From Lutibacter maritimus (GTDB taxonomy: Bacteria; Bacteroidota; Bacteroidia; Flavobacteriales; Flavobacteriaceae): 64,000 nt of DNA. Positions 18,727 to 26,622 of the stretch are shown piece by piece. Position 1 is the first letter of the stretch. Every line of letters starts with the position of its first letter. Made by a program: the position numbers and the translations under genes. The notes under the pieces are model-generated. The model saw nothing but the letters and a program-made list of their open reading frames with translations, searched no databases and was not told the DNA's origin. Where the stretch lies: NCBI RefSeq assembly GCF_900116115.1, contig NZ_FOZP01000002.1:62001-126000 (forward strand), given 5' to 3'.

Positions 18727-20109
18727 ACCATCAATTTTTAAAGCTACTTTTCCTGTTGTGCTAATTGTTGCAACCAACGCCTGATCTGTTAACTGAATAT
18801 TTTTAATAACAATTGGCGCTAAGTTTCCGTTAATTACAATTCCTTTTGCTGGCGAATAATTTTTTAAATAATATTCCATTTGAGTTTTAGCAACTTCCAA
18901 TTCTGGTTTAATAGAATATTTTGTGTAGGTTGCTATTTTCTTTAAAATAATTCCTTGTGCTAACCAATTAGCTGTTTTCATTAAGGTACTTTTTGTTTCT
19001 AAAACATATTTTAAATCATCAAAATAAATCAATTCTTCATCAATATTGTATTTAGGAATACCCGATAAATATATGGTTCCGTTTAAGCTTCCTTTCATTG
19101 TAAGTGCAATAACAACTTTTCCGTTTTTATGCCATAAATTTACTTTTTCAACCGTTATTTTTTTTGATCCCGAAGTAAACTCTTGACCATGAAAGTTTTT
19201 TGTAATAATTTCTGAAGCCTTTAAATAAGGTGAAACTACAATTAATGATGCTAAAAATTGATCTTTTGTTTTTGAAACCTGTTTTAATTGAATTTCATCT
19301 CTATTGAAAGTATCTTCAAAAGGTTTTCCTATAAAAGTTTCCATAAAACAAGCCAATTCTAAATTCATAGAAACCACATCTTGTTTTAGAATTGCTTCCG
19401 TTGCATTTATGCTTATTGGTTTTAATTTAAACCAAGTATCATAACTTTCATTGACACATACAGGTTTTGTTATTTCTTCTAAAGCATCTAAAACATTGTC
19501 TTGAAAATTTAAAGATTTTACAATTGCTGCATCTATTTTTTGTTCAATAGTAGATTTAAAATAATTCATTGCTGGGTTTACCAAATACGTAATTGGAACA
19601 CTTTTTCCGGCAATGGTAATACTTGGACTTTCTTTCCAAACTACCGATTGTACATTTGATTTTGCTGACAATTGCCAGTTTGTAAATTTTGCTTCACCAA
19701 TTAAGGTTGCAACGCCATTAAAATTAAGTTCGCGAGTATCGTACAAATCCATCCCAAAAACATTACTTCCATACCTTACTTTTAACCAAACTTTCAACGG
19801 TAATACAACTTTAATTTTACCTTTATCATCAGTAATTTCTATCGGAGCTTGTTTCCAAACTTTTATCATTAAATTATCATCTTCTAAAATAGCATCTTCG
19901 TAAATAAGTCCTTTTAAAATAGTATTTGTTTGATAAGCTAAATCCTTTAATTTTATTGAAACTGGGATATTTAAATACGATATTTCTTTATCATACATAA
20001 TTGGATTTGCCAAATCAGCAACTGGTTTTAAAGTTTCTATTTTTTTTGAAGAACCACAAGAAACCACAATAAAAGCAATTATAAAAACTAAAAGTACTGT
20101 AAATTTCAT
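18718..20109 (-). CDS. DUF4403 family lipoprotein
   Basis: 463 residues from the ATG at 20109. A lipoprotein signal (about 1-17; lipobox VVSC followed by GSSKK) shows it is lipid-anchored in the envelope. The remainder matches the DUF4403 pattern of repeated beta-rich segments; the family has no defined biochemical function but resembles lipid-binding, tubular (BPI/SMP-like) folds in general composition (inference). A longer frame would start at 20142, but the promoter element at 20122-20129 lies inside that extension, which settles the start. Confidence 0.85.
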   Translation of the reverse strand: MKFTVLLVFIIAFIVVSCGSSKKIETLKPVADLANPIMYDKEISYLNIPVSIKLKDLAYQTNTILKGLIYEDAILEDDNLMIKVWKQAPIEITDDKGKIKVVLPLKVWLKVRYGSNVFGMDLYDTRELNFNGVATLIGEAKFTNWQLSAKSNVQSVVWKESPSITIAGKSVPITYLVNPAMNYFKSTIEQKIDAAIVKSLNFQDNVLDALEEITKPVCVNESYDTWFKLKPISINATEAILKQDVVSMNLELACFMETFIGKPFEDTFNRDEIQLKQVSKTKDQFLASLIVVSPYLKASEIITKNFHGQEFTSGSKKITVEKVNLWHKNGKVVIALTMKGSLNGTIYLSGIPKYNIDEELIYFDDLKYVLETKSTLMKTANWLAQGIILKKIATYTKYSIKPELEVAKTQMEYYLKNYSPAKGIVINGNLAPIVIKNIQLTDQALVATISTTGKVALKIDGLQ

Positions 20110-20121
20110 AAATTTTTTCAG

Positions 20122-20129
20122 CAAAAGTA
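20122..20129 (-). promoter_or_regulatory. Bacteroidota -7 element (TACTTTTG) of DUF4403 gene
   Basis: Exact TAnnTTTG on the minus strand, 12 bp upstream of the ATG at 20109; rules out the upstream in-frame start. Confidence 0.6.
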
Positions 20130-20193
20130 TGTCGATTTTCAATTGATAATTAAATAAAATGTATTTTTAATTATTATTTAACAACTTTGTTCA

Positions 20194-20631
20194 ATGCTTA
20201 AAAATGACCCACCAATAATAACACAAGAATCTTTTAATAATTCTATTTCAGAAGTTTGGAAAGCAATTACTAATTGTGAACAAATGAAAGCATGGTTTTT
20301 TTATAATATACCCAATTTTGAAGCTAAAATTGGCTTTAAAACACAGTTCAATGTCAAATCTGAAAATAGAGATTTTTTGCATTTATGGAAGGTTATTGAC
20401 CTAGTTCCGAACAAAAAAATTACAACTAATTGGAAATATCAAAATATAAAAGGAGATTCTAACGTAACTTTTGAATTAAATGAAGACCAAAAAGGTACTA
20501 CATTAACCGTTACTTGTGAAATTTTAGAAGATTTTCCCCAAAACATTTCTGAATTTAAAACAGAAAGTTGCCAAGCAGGTTGGAATTACTTTATAAAAGA
20601 CCGTTTAAAAAATTATTTGACCTTGTTATAA
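20194..20631 (+). CDS. SRPBCC-domain (AHSA1-like) protein
   Basis: 145 residues of the START/SRPBCC fold: N-terminal ITQESFNNSISEVWKAITNCEQMKAWFF, central WKVIDLVPNKKITTNWKY and C-terminal helix GWNYFIKDRLKNYL. Bacterial members bind hydrophobic ligands or act as AHA1-like co-chaperones; no ligand can be assigned. Single gene with only a one-mismatch promoter (CAACTTTG) ending 4 bp before its ATG. Confidence 0.85.
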   Translation: MLKNDPPIITQESFNNSISEVWKAITNCEQMKAWFFYNIPNFEAKIGFKTQFNVKSENRDFLHLWKVIDLVPNKKITTNWKYQNIKGDSNVTFELNEDQKGTTLTVTCEILEDFPQNISEFKTESCQAGWNYFIKDRLKNYLTLL

Positions 20632-20665
20632 TTTAGTTTGTAAAACCTACATATTGAAATTACCG

Positions 20666-20673
20666 TATCTTTG
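20666..20673 (+). promoter_or_regulatory. Bacteroidota -7 element (TATCTTTG) of DEAD-box gene
   Basis: Exact TAnnTTTG, 24 bp upstream of the ATG at 20698. An in-frame TTG at 20671 falls inside the element and cannot be the start. Confidence 0.6.
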
Positions 20674-20697
20674 CACAAAAGTTTTCAAATAAAACGT

Positions 20698-21933
20698 ATG
20701 CAATTTAAAGATTTACAATTAAACAAACATATTTTAAAAGCAATTTCAGCAAAAGGATACGAAACTCCAACTGCTGTGCAAACACAAACAATTCCGTTAG
20801 TTTTAGCTAAAAAAGATATTATTGCTTCTGCACAAACCGGAACTGGAAAAACCGCTGCTTTTGCTTTACCTATTTTACAATTGTTGTTTGACAAACAAGA
20901 TGCTTCAAAAAAAGGAAAAAAAATTAGAGCGCTAGTTGTAAGTCCAACCCGTGAATTAGCACTTCAAATTGAAGAAAACTTTACAGATTACAGTAAATTT
21001 ACTAACTTACGAAGTACAGTTATTTTTGGAGGAACATCTATTGAACCACAAAAAGATATCCTTAAAAAAGGTGTAGATATTTTAATTGCTACACCAGGCA
21101 GATTGTTAGATTTACATAAACAAGATTGCATTAATTTAGATTATATTGAAATGCTGGTTTTAGATGAAGCCGATTTAATGCTAGATATGGGTTTTATTGA
21201 TGATGTTAAAAAAATTGAGCGTATTTGCCCAAAATCTAAACAAATATTACTTTTTTCGGCAACAATGCCTCAAAAAGTAGTAGAACTTGCCAACTCAATT
21301 TTAAATAATCCAGAAACTGTAAACGTTACACCAAAACAATCTACTGCCCAAGGAGTAAATCAAAAATTATATTACGTAGGAAAAAATAAAAAAATGGAAT
21401 TGTGTTTACATTTACTTAGAAACACAATTAAAGGAGATATTTTAATTTTTAGACGCACCAAATTTGGCGTTGAAAAATTAGAAAATATGCTAAAAAAGAA
21501 TGGCTATAATGTAGATAGTATTCATGGCGATAAAACACAAAAAGGACGCGAAGATGCCTTAAATAGTTTTAAAGATAAAAAAGTAAATATATTAATAGCC
21601 ACCGATGTTGCATCACGCGGAATTGACATTAGCAATTTAGATGCAGTTATTAATTTTGACATTCCAAATGTGCCAGAAACTTATGTACATAGAATTGGAA
21701 GAACAGGTAGAGCTGGAAATATTGGTGCTTCTTTTTCCTTTTGCGCTGCAGATGAAAAAACTTATATTAAAACCATTGAAGAATTAATTAATGATACAAT
21801 TCCTGTTGAAACAGAACATCCATATCCATTAGATCCAAAAGCAAAACCTGAAGTTTATATTAAAAAAGGAAGTAGCAATAAAAAAAATAGAAAATCAGCC
21901 GGATCTAAAAAAAATAAAAAACGTTGGTACTAA
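20698..21933 (+). CDS. DEAD-box ATP-dependent RNA helicase, RhlE-like
   Basis: 411 residues with the full helicase core: Q motif (AISAKGYETPTAVQTQTIP), Walker A ASAQTGTGKTA, PTRELALQ, DEAD in VLDEADLMLDMGF, SAT, and the C-terminal RecA-like motifs DVASRGIDI and HRIGRTGRAG. A basic tail (KKNRKSAGSKKNKKRW) probably binds RNA. It unwinds structured RNA in ribosome assembly or mRNA turnover in the cytoplasm, often cold-responsive. Monocistronic; start chosen at the ATG downstream of the promoter element. Confidence 0.95.
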   Translation: MQFKDLQLNKHILKAISAKGYETPTAVQTQTIPLVLAKKDIIASAQTGTGKTAAFALPILQLLFDKQDASKKGKKIRALVVSPTRELALQIEENFTDYSKFTNLRSTVIFGGTSIEPQKDILKKGVDILIATPGRLLDLHKQDCINLDYIEMLVLDEADLMLDMGFIDDVKKIERICPKSKQILLFSATMPQKVVELANSILNNPETVNVTPKQSTAQGVNQKLYYVGKNKKMELCLHLLRNTIKGDILIFRRTKFGVEKLENMLKKNGYNVDSIHGDKTQKGREDALNSFKDKKVNILIATDVASRGIDISNLDAVINFDIPNVPETYVHRIGRTGRAGNIGASFSFCAADEKTYIKTIEELINDTIPVETEHPYPLDPKAKPEVYIKKGSSNKKNRKSAGSKKNKKRWY

Positions 21934-21935
21934 AT

Positions 21936-22012
21936 AAAATCGTCAAAACAAGAATGAGATAAAAAAACTTCCAAAACAAACAAATCACCTCAAAAACTGT
22001 AATGACGATTTT
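21936..22012 (+). repeat. Widely spaced 10-bp inverted repeat after the helicase gene
   Basis: AAAATCGTCA (21936-21945) and its exact complement TGACGATTTT (22003-22012) bracket 57 bp and are followed by TTTT-rich sequence. They begin 2 bp after the helicase stop. This could be a long-loop transcription terminator or a folded 3' UTR; the long loop makes this uncertain. Confidence 0.35.
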
Positions 22013-22033
22013 TATAATAAACAATTATAGCAA

Positions 22034-22504
22034 TTAAGCTAATTCACTCATTTTTAAAGAATGAAATTTTCCTTTAAGCAATAAACTTATTGGTGTTGTA
22101 TTGCTTAAATTATCTGAAACAGGACATCTATCCTCAATATTTTTTAACCATTTTTCTAGCACTTCAATTGGTGCATCACAATCTGGTTCAATAGAAACAT
22201 CAATGCCTTTATAACCTGCACGCTCTTCAAACGACGAACCAAATAACCTTTCGGGATTTAAATTACCACACATTTTAATTTTTAAACTTCGTAATTCAAA
22301 ATTCATTTCTTTGGCAATTACATGTCCCATAACATTTATACAACCACAAAATGCTGCAAGCATATACTCAACCGGATTTGCTCCTTGATTGGTTCCTCCT
22401 AGGCTTTCAGGCTCATCTAACACGATTTCAAAACCTCTAGCTTTCACAATAGTTTTTGTAGAATTTTCACTATATGCTTGTACTCTAAATTTTAAATCTT
22501 CCAT
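22034..22504 (-). CDS. OsmC family protein (second)
   Basis: 156 residues, OsmC/YhfA-like. Conserved cysteine region AAFCGCINVMGH (C53, C55) and a second, RCPVSDNL (near C129), match the family's paired cysteines; E/PVEYMLAA precedes them. It probably handles organic peroxides or persulfides; substrate not defined. Low similarity to the OsmC gene at 3766, so an old paralogue rather than a recent copy. Only a one-mismatch promoter (TAATTTTA) was seen upstream. Confidence 0.85.
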   Translation of the reverse strand: MEDLKFRVQAYSENSTKTIVKARGFEIVLDEPESLGGTNQGANPVEYMLAAFCGCINVMGHVIAKEMNFELRSLKIKMCGNLNPERLFGSSFEERAGYKGIDVSIEPDCDAPIEVLEKWLKNIEDRCPVSDNLSNTTPISLLLKGKFHSLKMSELA

Positions 22505-22571
22505 ATTAATTTTATAGTTTTTTATTGAAATAAAATTACGATTTATGATAAAATTGAAAGGAAATTAAAGT

Positions 22572-22649
22572 ATGTATTACGTCATTTTAAGTAATGTAAT
22601 ATTGCATTGCAAACGGTGTATAAAAATGAGATTGGTGTTAAAAAAATAA
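22572..22649 (+). other. Possible short transcript or 25-codon frame before a strong terminator
   Basis: Between two divergent genes an ATG-initiated frame of 25 codons (MYYVILSNVILHCKRC...) ends 14 bp before a perfect 15-bp-stem terminator. No promoter element of the usual type is visible. It could be a tiny peptide gene, a decayed gene end or the body of a small RNA; none can be proven from one sequence. Confidence 0.25.
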
Positions 22650-22663
22650 GTTTATATGTATTT

Positions 22664-22702
22664 AAAAAAAGCTTGTTTCAATAATTAAAACAAGCTTTTT
22701 TT
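22664..22702. terminator. Strong Rho-independent terminator, no obvious parent gene
   Basis: Perfect 15-bp stem (AAAAAAAGCTTGTTT / AAACAAGCTTTTTTT) around a 9-base loop, with A- and T-runs on each side so it can work both ways. It lies 160 bp upstream of the OsmC start and 8 bp upstream of the esterase promoter, where no annotated gene ends. Confidence 0.8.
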
Positions 22703-22710
22703 CTATATCT

Positions 22711-22718
22711 TAGTTTTG
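22711..22718 (+). promoter_or_regulatory. Bacteroidota -7 element (TAGTTTTG) of esterase gene
   Basis: Exact TAnnTTTG directly after the terminator at 22664-22702, 39 bp upstream of the ATG at 22758. Confidence 0.55.
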
Positions 22719-22757
22719 TTAATATAACACATTAAAAAAAAATCAACTAAATTTCAA

Positions 22758-23624
22758 ATGAAAAATATAATACTAATTACAATTTTAAGTATTTACACTT
22801 TTGTAAATAGCACAGCTCAAACAGGAAAAGTATTTGATAACCTAACAATGAAAAGCACTATTTTAAAAAGTGAGCGAAAATTTGCTGTGTATTTACCACC
22901 AGATTATGAAACTTCTCAAAGAAATTATCCAGTACTATATTTATTACACGGTATGGGAGATGATCAAACTGGTTGGGTACAATTTGGTGAAGTACTTAGT
23001 ATTGTAGATAATGAAATTAAAAAAGGTACAGCAACACCAATGATAATAATTATGCCTGATGCAAATACTAATAAAATTGGTTACTTTAATACTATTGAAA
23101 GTGATTGGAACTATGAAAATTTCTTTTTTGAAGAATTAATGCCGTATGTAGAAAAAACCTACAGAATTAAAAGTGAAAAAAGATTTAGAGCAATTGCAGG
23201 ACTTTCTATGGGTGGTGGTGGTTCTTTTATGTATGCTATGCATCATCCAGAACTATTTTCTTCTGCCTGCCCTTTAAGTGCTTATATTGGTCCACTTTCA
23301 GTAGAGGATTTTAAAATTCAACTGCAAAGAATGAATTCAAAAATAACCGATGAAACTAAAATTCAATCGTATTTTGAAAATCATAATGCAATTTCATTAA
23401 TTGAAAAAACCGATGTAGCAAAATTAAAATCTGTACGATGGTTTATAGATTGTGGCGATGATGACTTTTTATATGAAGGAAATAGTTTGGTACATATTGC
23501 TATGCGTAAAAAAGAAATTCCACACGAATATAGAGTAAGAAATGGTGGGCATTCTTGGACATACTGGCGCGAATCTTTACCGGAAGTTTTAAAATTTGTT
23601 TCGGACGCTTTTCATCAATATTAA
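22758..23624 (+). CDS. Secreted esterase D-like alpha/beta hydrolase
   Basis: 288 residues with a signal peptide (about 1-20). Fits the esterase D / feruloyl-esterase-like (XynZ, Ag85) family: oxyanion region YLLHGMGDDQTGW, nucleophile S150 in AGLSMGGGGS, acid Asp in CGDDDFLY and the catalytic His in NGGHSWTYW (about 265). It likely cleaves an ester of a carbohydrate or similar compound in the periplasm. Single gene insulated by a terminator upstream. Confidence 0.88.
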   Translation: MKNIILITILSIYTFVNSTAQTGKVFDNLTMKSTILKSERKFAVYLPPDYETSQRNYPVLYLLHGMGDDQTGWVQFGEVLSIVDNEIKKGTATPMIIIMPDANTNKIGYFNTIESDWNYENFFFEELMPYVEKTYRIKSEKRFRAIAGLSMGGGGSFMYAMHHPELFSSACPLSAYIGPLSVEDFKIQLQRMNSKITDETKIQSYFENHNAISLIEKTDVAKLKSVRWFIDCGDDDFLYEGNSLVHIAMRKKEIPHEYRVRNGGHSWTYWRESLPEVLKFVSDAFHQY

Positions 23625-23670
23625 TTAAATGAAACATTGCGTAAACTTGATTTGGTATTTTATCAACATT

Positions 23671-24576
23671 TTACCAGTTAAGTTGTTCATCCTTTGTTAA
23701 AAATGTCCAAGCAACAATACGTGTTATTTTGTTGCCTTGATGCATTGGAATTGTTTTAATTTCAGTTGCACCTAATTTTTTTAACGAAGGAAATAAACTT
23801 TCAGCATTTTCTTTTTTTGATACCAATGTTGTATACCAAAAACAGTTGTTTTTAAATTTTGAACTTTCGTAAGCATACGTATGAATAAATGCTTTTTCAC
23901 CACCTTTATACCATAACTCTTGCTGTTTTCCACTAAAATTTCTTCCTTCACTTCCTTTTCCCAAACCTTCTAATTTTCTGGCATTTGCTTGCATTGCTTC
24001 TTCTTGCGATTTGTAAAAAGGGGGATTACAAATAGTTGCTGAAAAACGAGCATTTTCAACAATAATTCCTTCAAAAATATGAGTAATATCTGGTTGATAT
24101 TTTAAGATAATCTGTGAAGTAAGATTATTTTTTTCTAAAATATTCTGAGCATTTTCTAGAGATTTTTTATCAATATCAGTTCCTATAAAATTCCAACCAT
24201 ACACTGTATTTCCCAGTAAAGGGTAAATACAGTTCGCTCCAATTCCAATATCTAAAACTGTAATATTTTTAATTTTTGACGCTTTTAACAAATCCGCCAA
24301 ATAATGAATATAATCTATACGGCCAGGAATTGGTGGACATAAATTATCATCAGGAAATTCCCAAAAAGAAATATTATAATATTTAAATAATAAAGCTGTA
24401 TTTATGGCTTTTACAGCTTTAGGATTTGCAAAATCAATAGTTTCTGTTCCATATTTATTTACAAAAACATATTCTTTTAAATTAGGGTAAGCAACACATA
24501 ATTCATTAAAATAATATCCATTTAAATGTTTGTTTTTTAAATGTAACGTATTCTGTGTGTTTTTTGGTTTTGTCAT
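23671..24576 (-). CDS. rlmF: 23S rRNA (adenine-1618-N6)-methyltransferase
   Basis: 301 residues. RlmF methylates A1618 of 23S rRNA. The S-adenosylmethionine motif VLDIGIGANCIYPLLG and the N6-adenine signature CNPPFYKS are both present, and the N-terminal DFANPKAVKAINTALL and FWEFPDDNLCPPIPGRIDYIHY blocks are specific for this family. Exact promoter element 14 bp upstream of the ATG. It is divergent from the TetR operon. Confidence 0.92.
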   Translation of the reverse strand: MTKPKNTQNTLHLKNKHLNGYYFNELCVAYPNLKEYVFVNKYGTETIDFANPKAVKAINTALLFKYYNISFWEFPDDNLCPPIPGRIDYIHYLADLLKASKIKNITVLDIGIGANCIYPLLGNTVYGWNFIGTDIDKKSLENAQNILEKNNLTSQIILKYQPDITHIFEGIIVENARFSATICNPPFYKSQEEAMQANARKLEGLGKGSEGRNFSGKQQELWYKGGEKAFIHTYAYESSKFKNNCFWYTTLVSKKENAESLFPSLKKLGATEIKTIPMHQGNKITRIVAWTFLTKDEQLNW

Positions 24577-24590
24577 AACTTTCTAAAAAA

Positions 24591-24598
24591 CAAAAGTA
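24591..24598 (-). promoter_or_regulatory. Bacteroidota -7 element (TACTTTTG) of rlmF
   Basis: Exact TAnnTTTG on the minus strand, 14 bp upstream of the ATG at 24576. Confidence 0.55.
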
Positions 24599-24632
24599 CT
24601 ACATTTTAACATAATTTTATATTTACAAAGTG

Positions 24633-24646
24633 AATGAACGTTCGTT
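24633..24646. promoter_or_regulatory. Probable TetR operator (AATGAACGTTCGTT)
   Basis: A 14-bp palindrome with a perfect 8-bp core GAACGTTC (24636-24643) and a single mismatched pair further out. It lies 17 bp upstream of the -7 element of the tetR gene, where the -33 box should be, so a bound repressor would block that promoter. GAACGTTC-type palindromes are common TetR-family sites. Confidence 0.65.
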
Positions 24647-24663
24647 TTATAAATATTTTTTTA

Positions 24664-24671
24664 TATATTTG
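24664..24671 (+). promoter_or_regulatory. Bacteroidota -7 element (TATATTTG) of the tetR operon
   Basis: Exact TAnnTTTG, 22 bp upstream of the ATG at 24694. The longer frame from 24634 would begin inside the operator and contain this element, so it is rejected. Confidence 0.6.
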
Positions 24672-24693
24672 CATCATTAAAATAGATAAGTTT

Positions 24694-25272
24694 ATGGCAA
24701 TCAGGCAAAAATGTGACAAAAAAAGAATGGATTTATTAAAAGCCACCCTGCATTTGATAAATAACAATGGTTTTCACGATGCACCTATGTCTAAAATTGC
24801 AAAAACTGCTGAAATGTCACCAGCAACAATTTATATTTATTTTGAAAATAAACAAGATTTAATTAATCAGTTATATTTAGAAATGAAAGCTGCTTTTAGT
24901 ACGCATGCTTTTGAAAATTATAGTGAAGAACTATGTGTAAAAGAAAGTTTTAAAAAAATTTGGTTTAACATAGCTAATTTCAAATTAAACCAAGTTGAAG
25001 AATCTAATTTTTTATCACAATGCGATAATACACCAATTATTGATGACGAAATTAAACGTGAAGGCTTAAAACATTTACAACCATTACTTGATTTATGGGA
25101 AAGAGGAAAACAAGAAGGTACTTTAAAACCAATTTCCCCTTATTTAATGTATGCTTTCACAATTTATCCGTTAAATTTTTTAACCAACAATCAGCATAAA
25201 AATAATTATGAATTAACCGATGAAAATATAAATACCGCTTTTAACGCTGCTTGGGATAGTATAAAATTATAA
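24694..25272 (+). CDS. TetR/AcrR family transcriptional repressor
   Basis: 192 residues from the ATG at 24694. The N-terminal helix-turn-helix (about 8-55: LLKATLHLINNNGFHDAPMSKIAKTAEMSPATIYIYFENKQDL in pattern) is typical TetR; the C-terminal ligand domain is not specific. It is predicted to repress its own operon by binding the palindrome at 24633-24646. The operon continues 3 bp later with an NAD(P)-binding protein, then a nitroreductase and an alcohol dehydrogenase, suggesting that an electrophile, aldehyde or quinone-like compound is the inducer. Confidence 0.9.
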   Translation: MAIRQKCDKKRMDLLKATLHLINNNGFHDAPMSKIAKTAEMSPATIYIYFENKQDLINQLYLEMKAAFSTHAFENYSEELCVKESFKKIWFNIANFKLNQVEESNFLSQCDNTPIIDDEIKREGLKHLQPLLDLWERGKQEGTLKPISPYLMYAFTIYPLNFLTNNQHKNNYELTDENINTAFNAAWDSIKL

Positions 25273-25275
25273 ACA

Positions 25276-25938
25276 ATGGGAAAAACTGCCATTATTTTAG
25301 GGGCAACAGGTTTAACGGGGTCTATTCTTTTAAAAAAATTAATGAACGACCAACGTTACGAAACTATTAAGTTGTTTTCGCGAAAAAAAATTGAAGGATT
25401 ACCTAAAAAGGTAACACAATATATTGGTGATGTTTTAACGTTACAAAATTTTAAAGAAGAATTTAAAGCTGATGAAGTATTCTGTTGCATTGGTACAACA
25501 GCTAAAAAAACACCAAATAAAGAAACCTATAAAAAAATAGATTTTGGAATTCCTGCTACAGCTGCAAAACTTTCAAAAGAGAATAATATAAATACGTTTT
25601 TAGTAATTTCCGCATTAGGTGCCAATGAAAAAAGTGCTGTTTTTTATAATAAAACAAAGGGGCAAATGCAACAAGAAGTTTTAAAACAAAACATAGCAAA
25701 CACTTTTATTTTACAACCATCAATTATTGATGGAAACAGAAATGAAACTAGAATTGGTGAAAAAATTGGTTTAATCATTTTTAAATTAATACAACCTTTG
25801 TTTATAGGACCTTTAAAAAAATACAAAGTTATTAAGGCCGAAGAAATTGCGCAAGCCATGCTAAATTTAGCAAACACAAAAACCATCAATAAAAATTTTA
25901 TTACATCAAATTATATAAAAGAAATATCAAAAAAATAA
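25276..25938 (+). CDS. NAD(P)H-binding protein, atypical SDR (HTATIP2-like)
   Basis: 220 residues with the Rossmann motif ILGATGLTGS (8-17), a VFCCIGTTAKKTPNKETY block and FLVISALGAN, typical of the HTATIP2/TIP30-like atypical short-chain dehydrogenases. The family binds NAD(P)H; its enzymatic activity is usually unknown. It starts 3 bp after the tetR stop and is therefore co-transcribed and probably induced with it. Confidence 0.88.
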   Translation: MGKTAIILGATGLTGSILLKKLMNDQRYETIKLFSRKKIEGLPKKVTQYIGDVLTLQNFKEEFKADEVFCCIGTTAKKTPNKETYKKIDFGIPATAAKLSKENNINTFLVISALGANEKSAVFYNKTKGQMQQEVLKQNIANTFILQPSIIDGNRNETRIGEKIGLIIFKLIQPLFIGPLKKYKVIKAEEIAQAMLNLANTKTINKNFITSNYIKEISKK

Positions 25939-25966
25939 TAACTAAAAAAAAATAAGATTAAAAAAT

Positions 25967-26599
25967 ATGGATTTATTAGATAAACTAAACTGGAGATACG
26001 CCGCAAAAGCAATGACTGGAGAAAAAGTATCAGAAGAAAAAATTGCACGTATTTTAGAAGCTGCAAGGTTAGCACCAACATCAAGCGGATTACAACCATT
26101 TGAAATTATTGTAGTAAAAAATCAAGCAATTAAAGAAGCAATAAGACCCATAGCATGGAATCAATCTATGATTACTGACTGTTCTCATTTATTAGTTTTT
26201 GCTGCTTGGGATACATATACAGAAGAAAGGATTAACAAAATGTTTGATTTAACCAACGAAATTCGCGGATTTAAAAACGAAGGTTGGGAAGCTTACCGTC
26301 AGAAATTATTAAGTTTTTATCCTCAACAAGATGCCGAGGAAAACTTTAACCACGCGGCAAAACAAGCATACATTGCTTTTAGTGCGGCTATAATAGCGGC
26401 TGCTTATGAAGAAGTTGATTCAACTCCAATTGAAGGTTTTGAACCTGAAGCAGTTGATAAAATTTTAGGTTTACGTGAAAAAGGATTAAGAAGTACCGTA
26501 TTATTACCAATAGGTTATAGAGATACTGAAAAAGATTGGTTAGTAAATTTAGTGAAAGTTAGAAAAAGCACTGAAGATTTAGTAACCGTTATTGAGTAA
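25967..26599 (+). CDS. NAD(P)H-dependent nitroreductase family oxidoreductase
   Basis: 210 residues of the FMN-binding nitroreductase (NfsB/YfkO) family: N-terminal LNWRYAAKAMTGEKVSEEKI, AARLAPTSSGLQPFEIIVV (FMN contacts), and the C-terminal LPIGYRDTEKDWL. It reduces quinones, nitro compounds or similar two-electron acceptors in the cytoplasm. It lies 28 bp after the atypical SDR in the tetR operon; no separate exact promoter was seen. Confidence 0.92.
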   Translation: MDLLDKLNWRYAAKAMTGEKVSEEKIARILEAARLAPTSSGLQPFEIIVVKNQAIKEAIRPIAWNQSMITDCSHLLVFAAWDTYTEERINKMFDLTNEIRGFKNEGWEAYRQKLLSFYPQQDAEENFNHAAKQAYIAFSAAIIAAAYEEVDSTPIEGFEPEAVDKILGLREKGLRSTVLLPIGYRDTEKDWLVNLVKVRKSTEDLVTVIE

Positions 26600-26622
26600 T
26601 TTCAATTTAAAAACTAATTATT

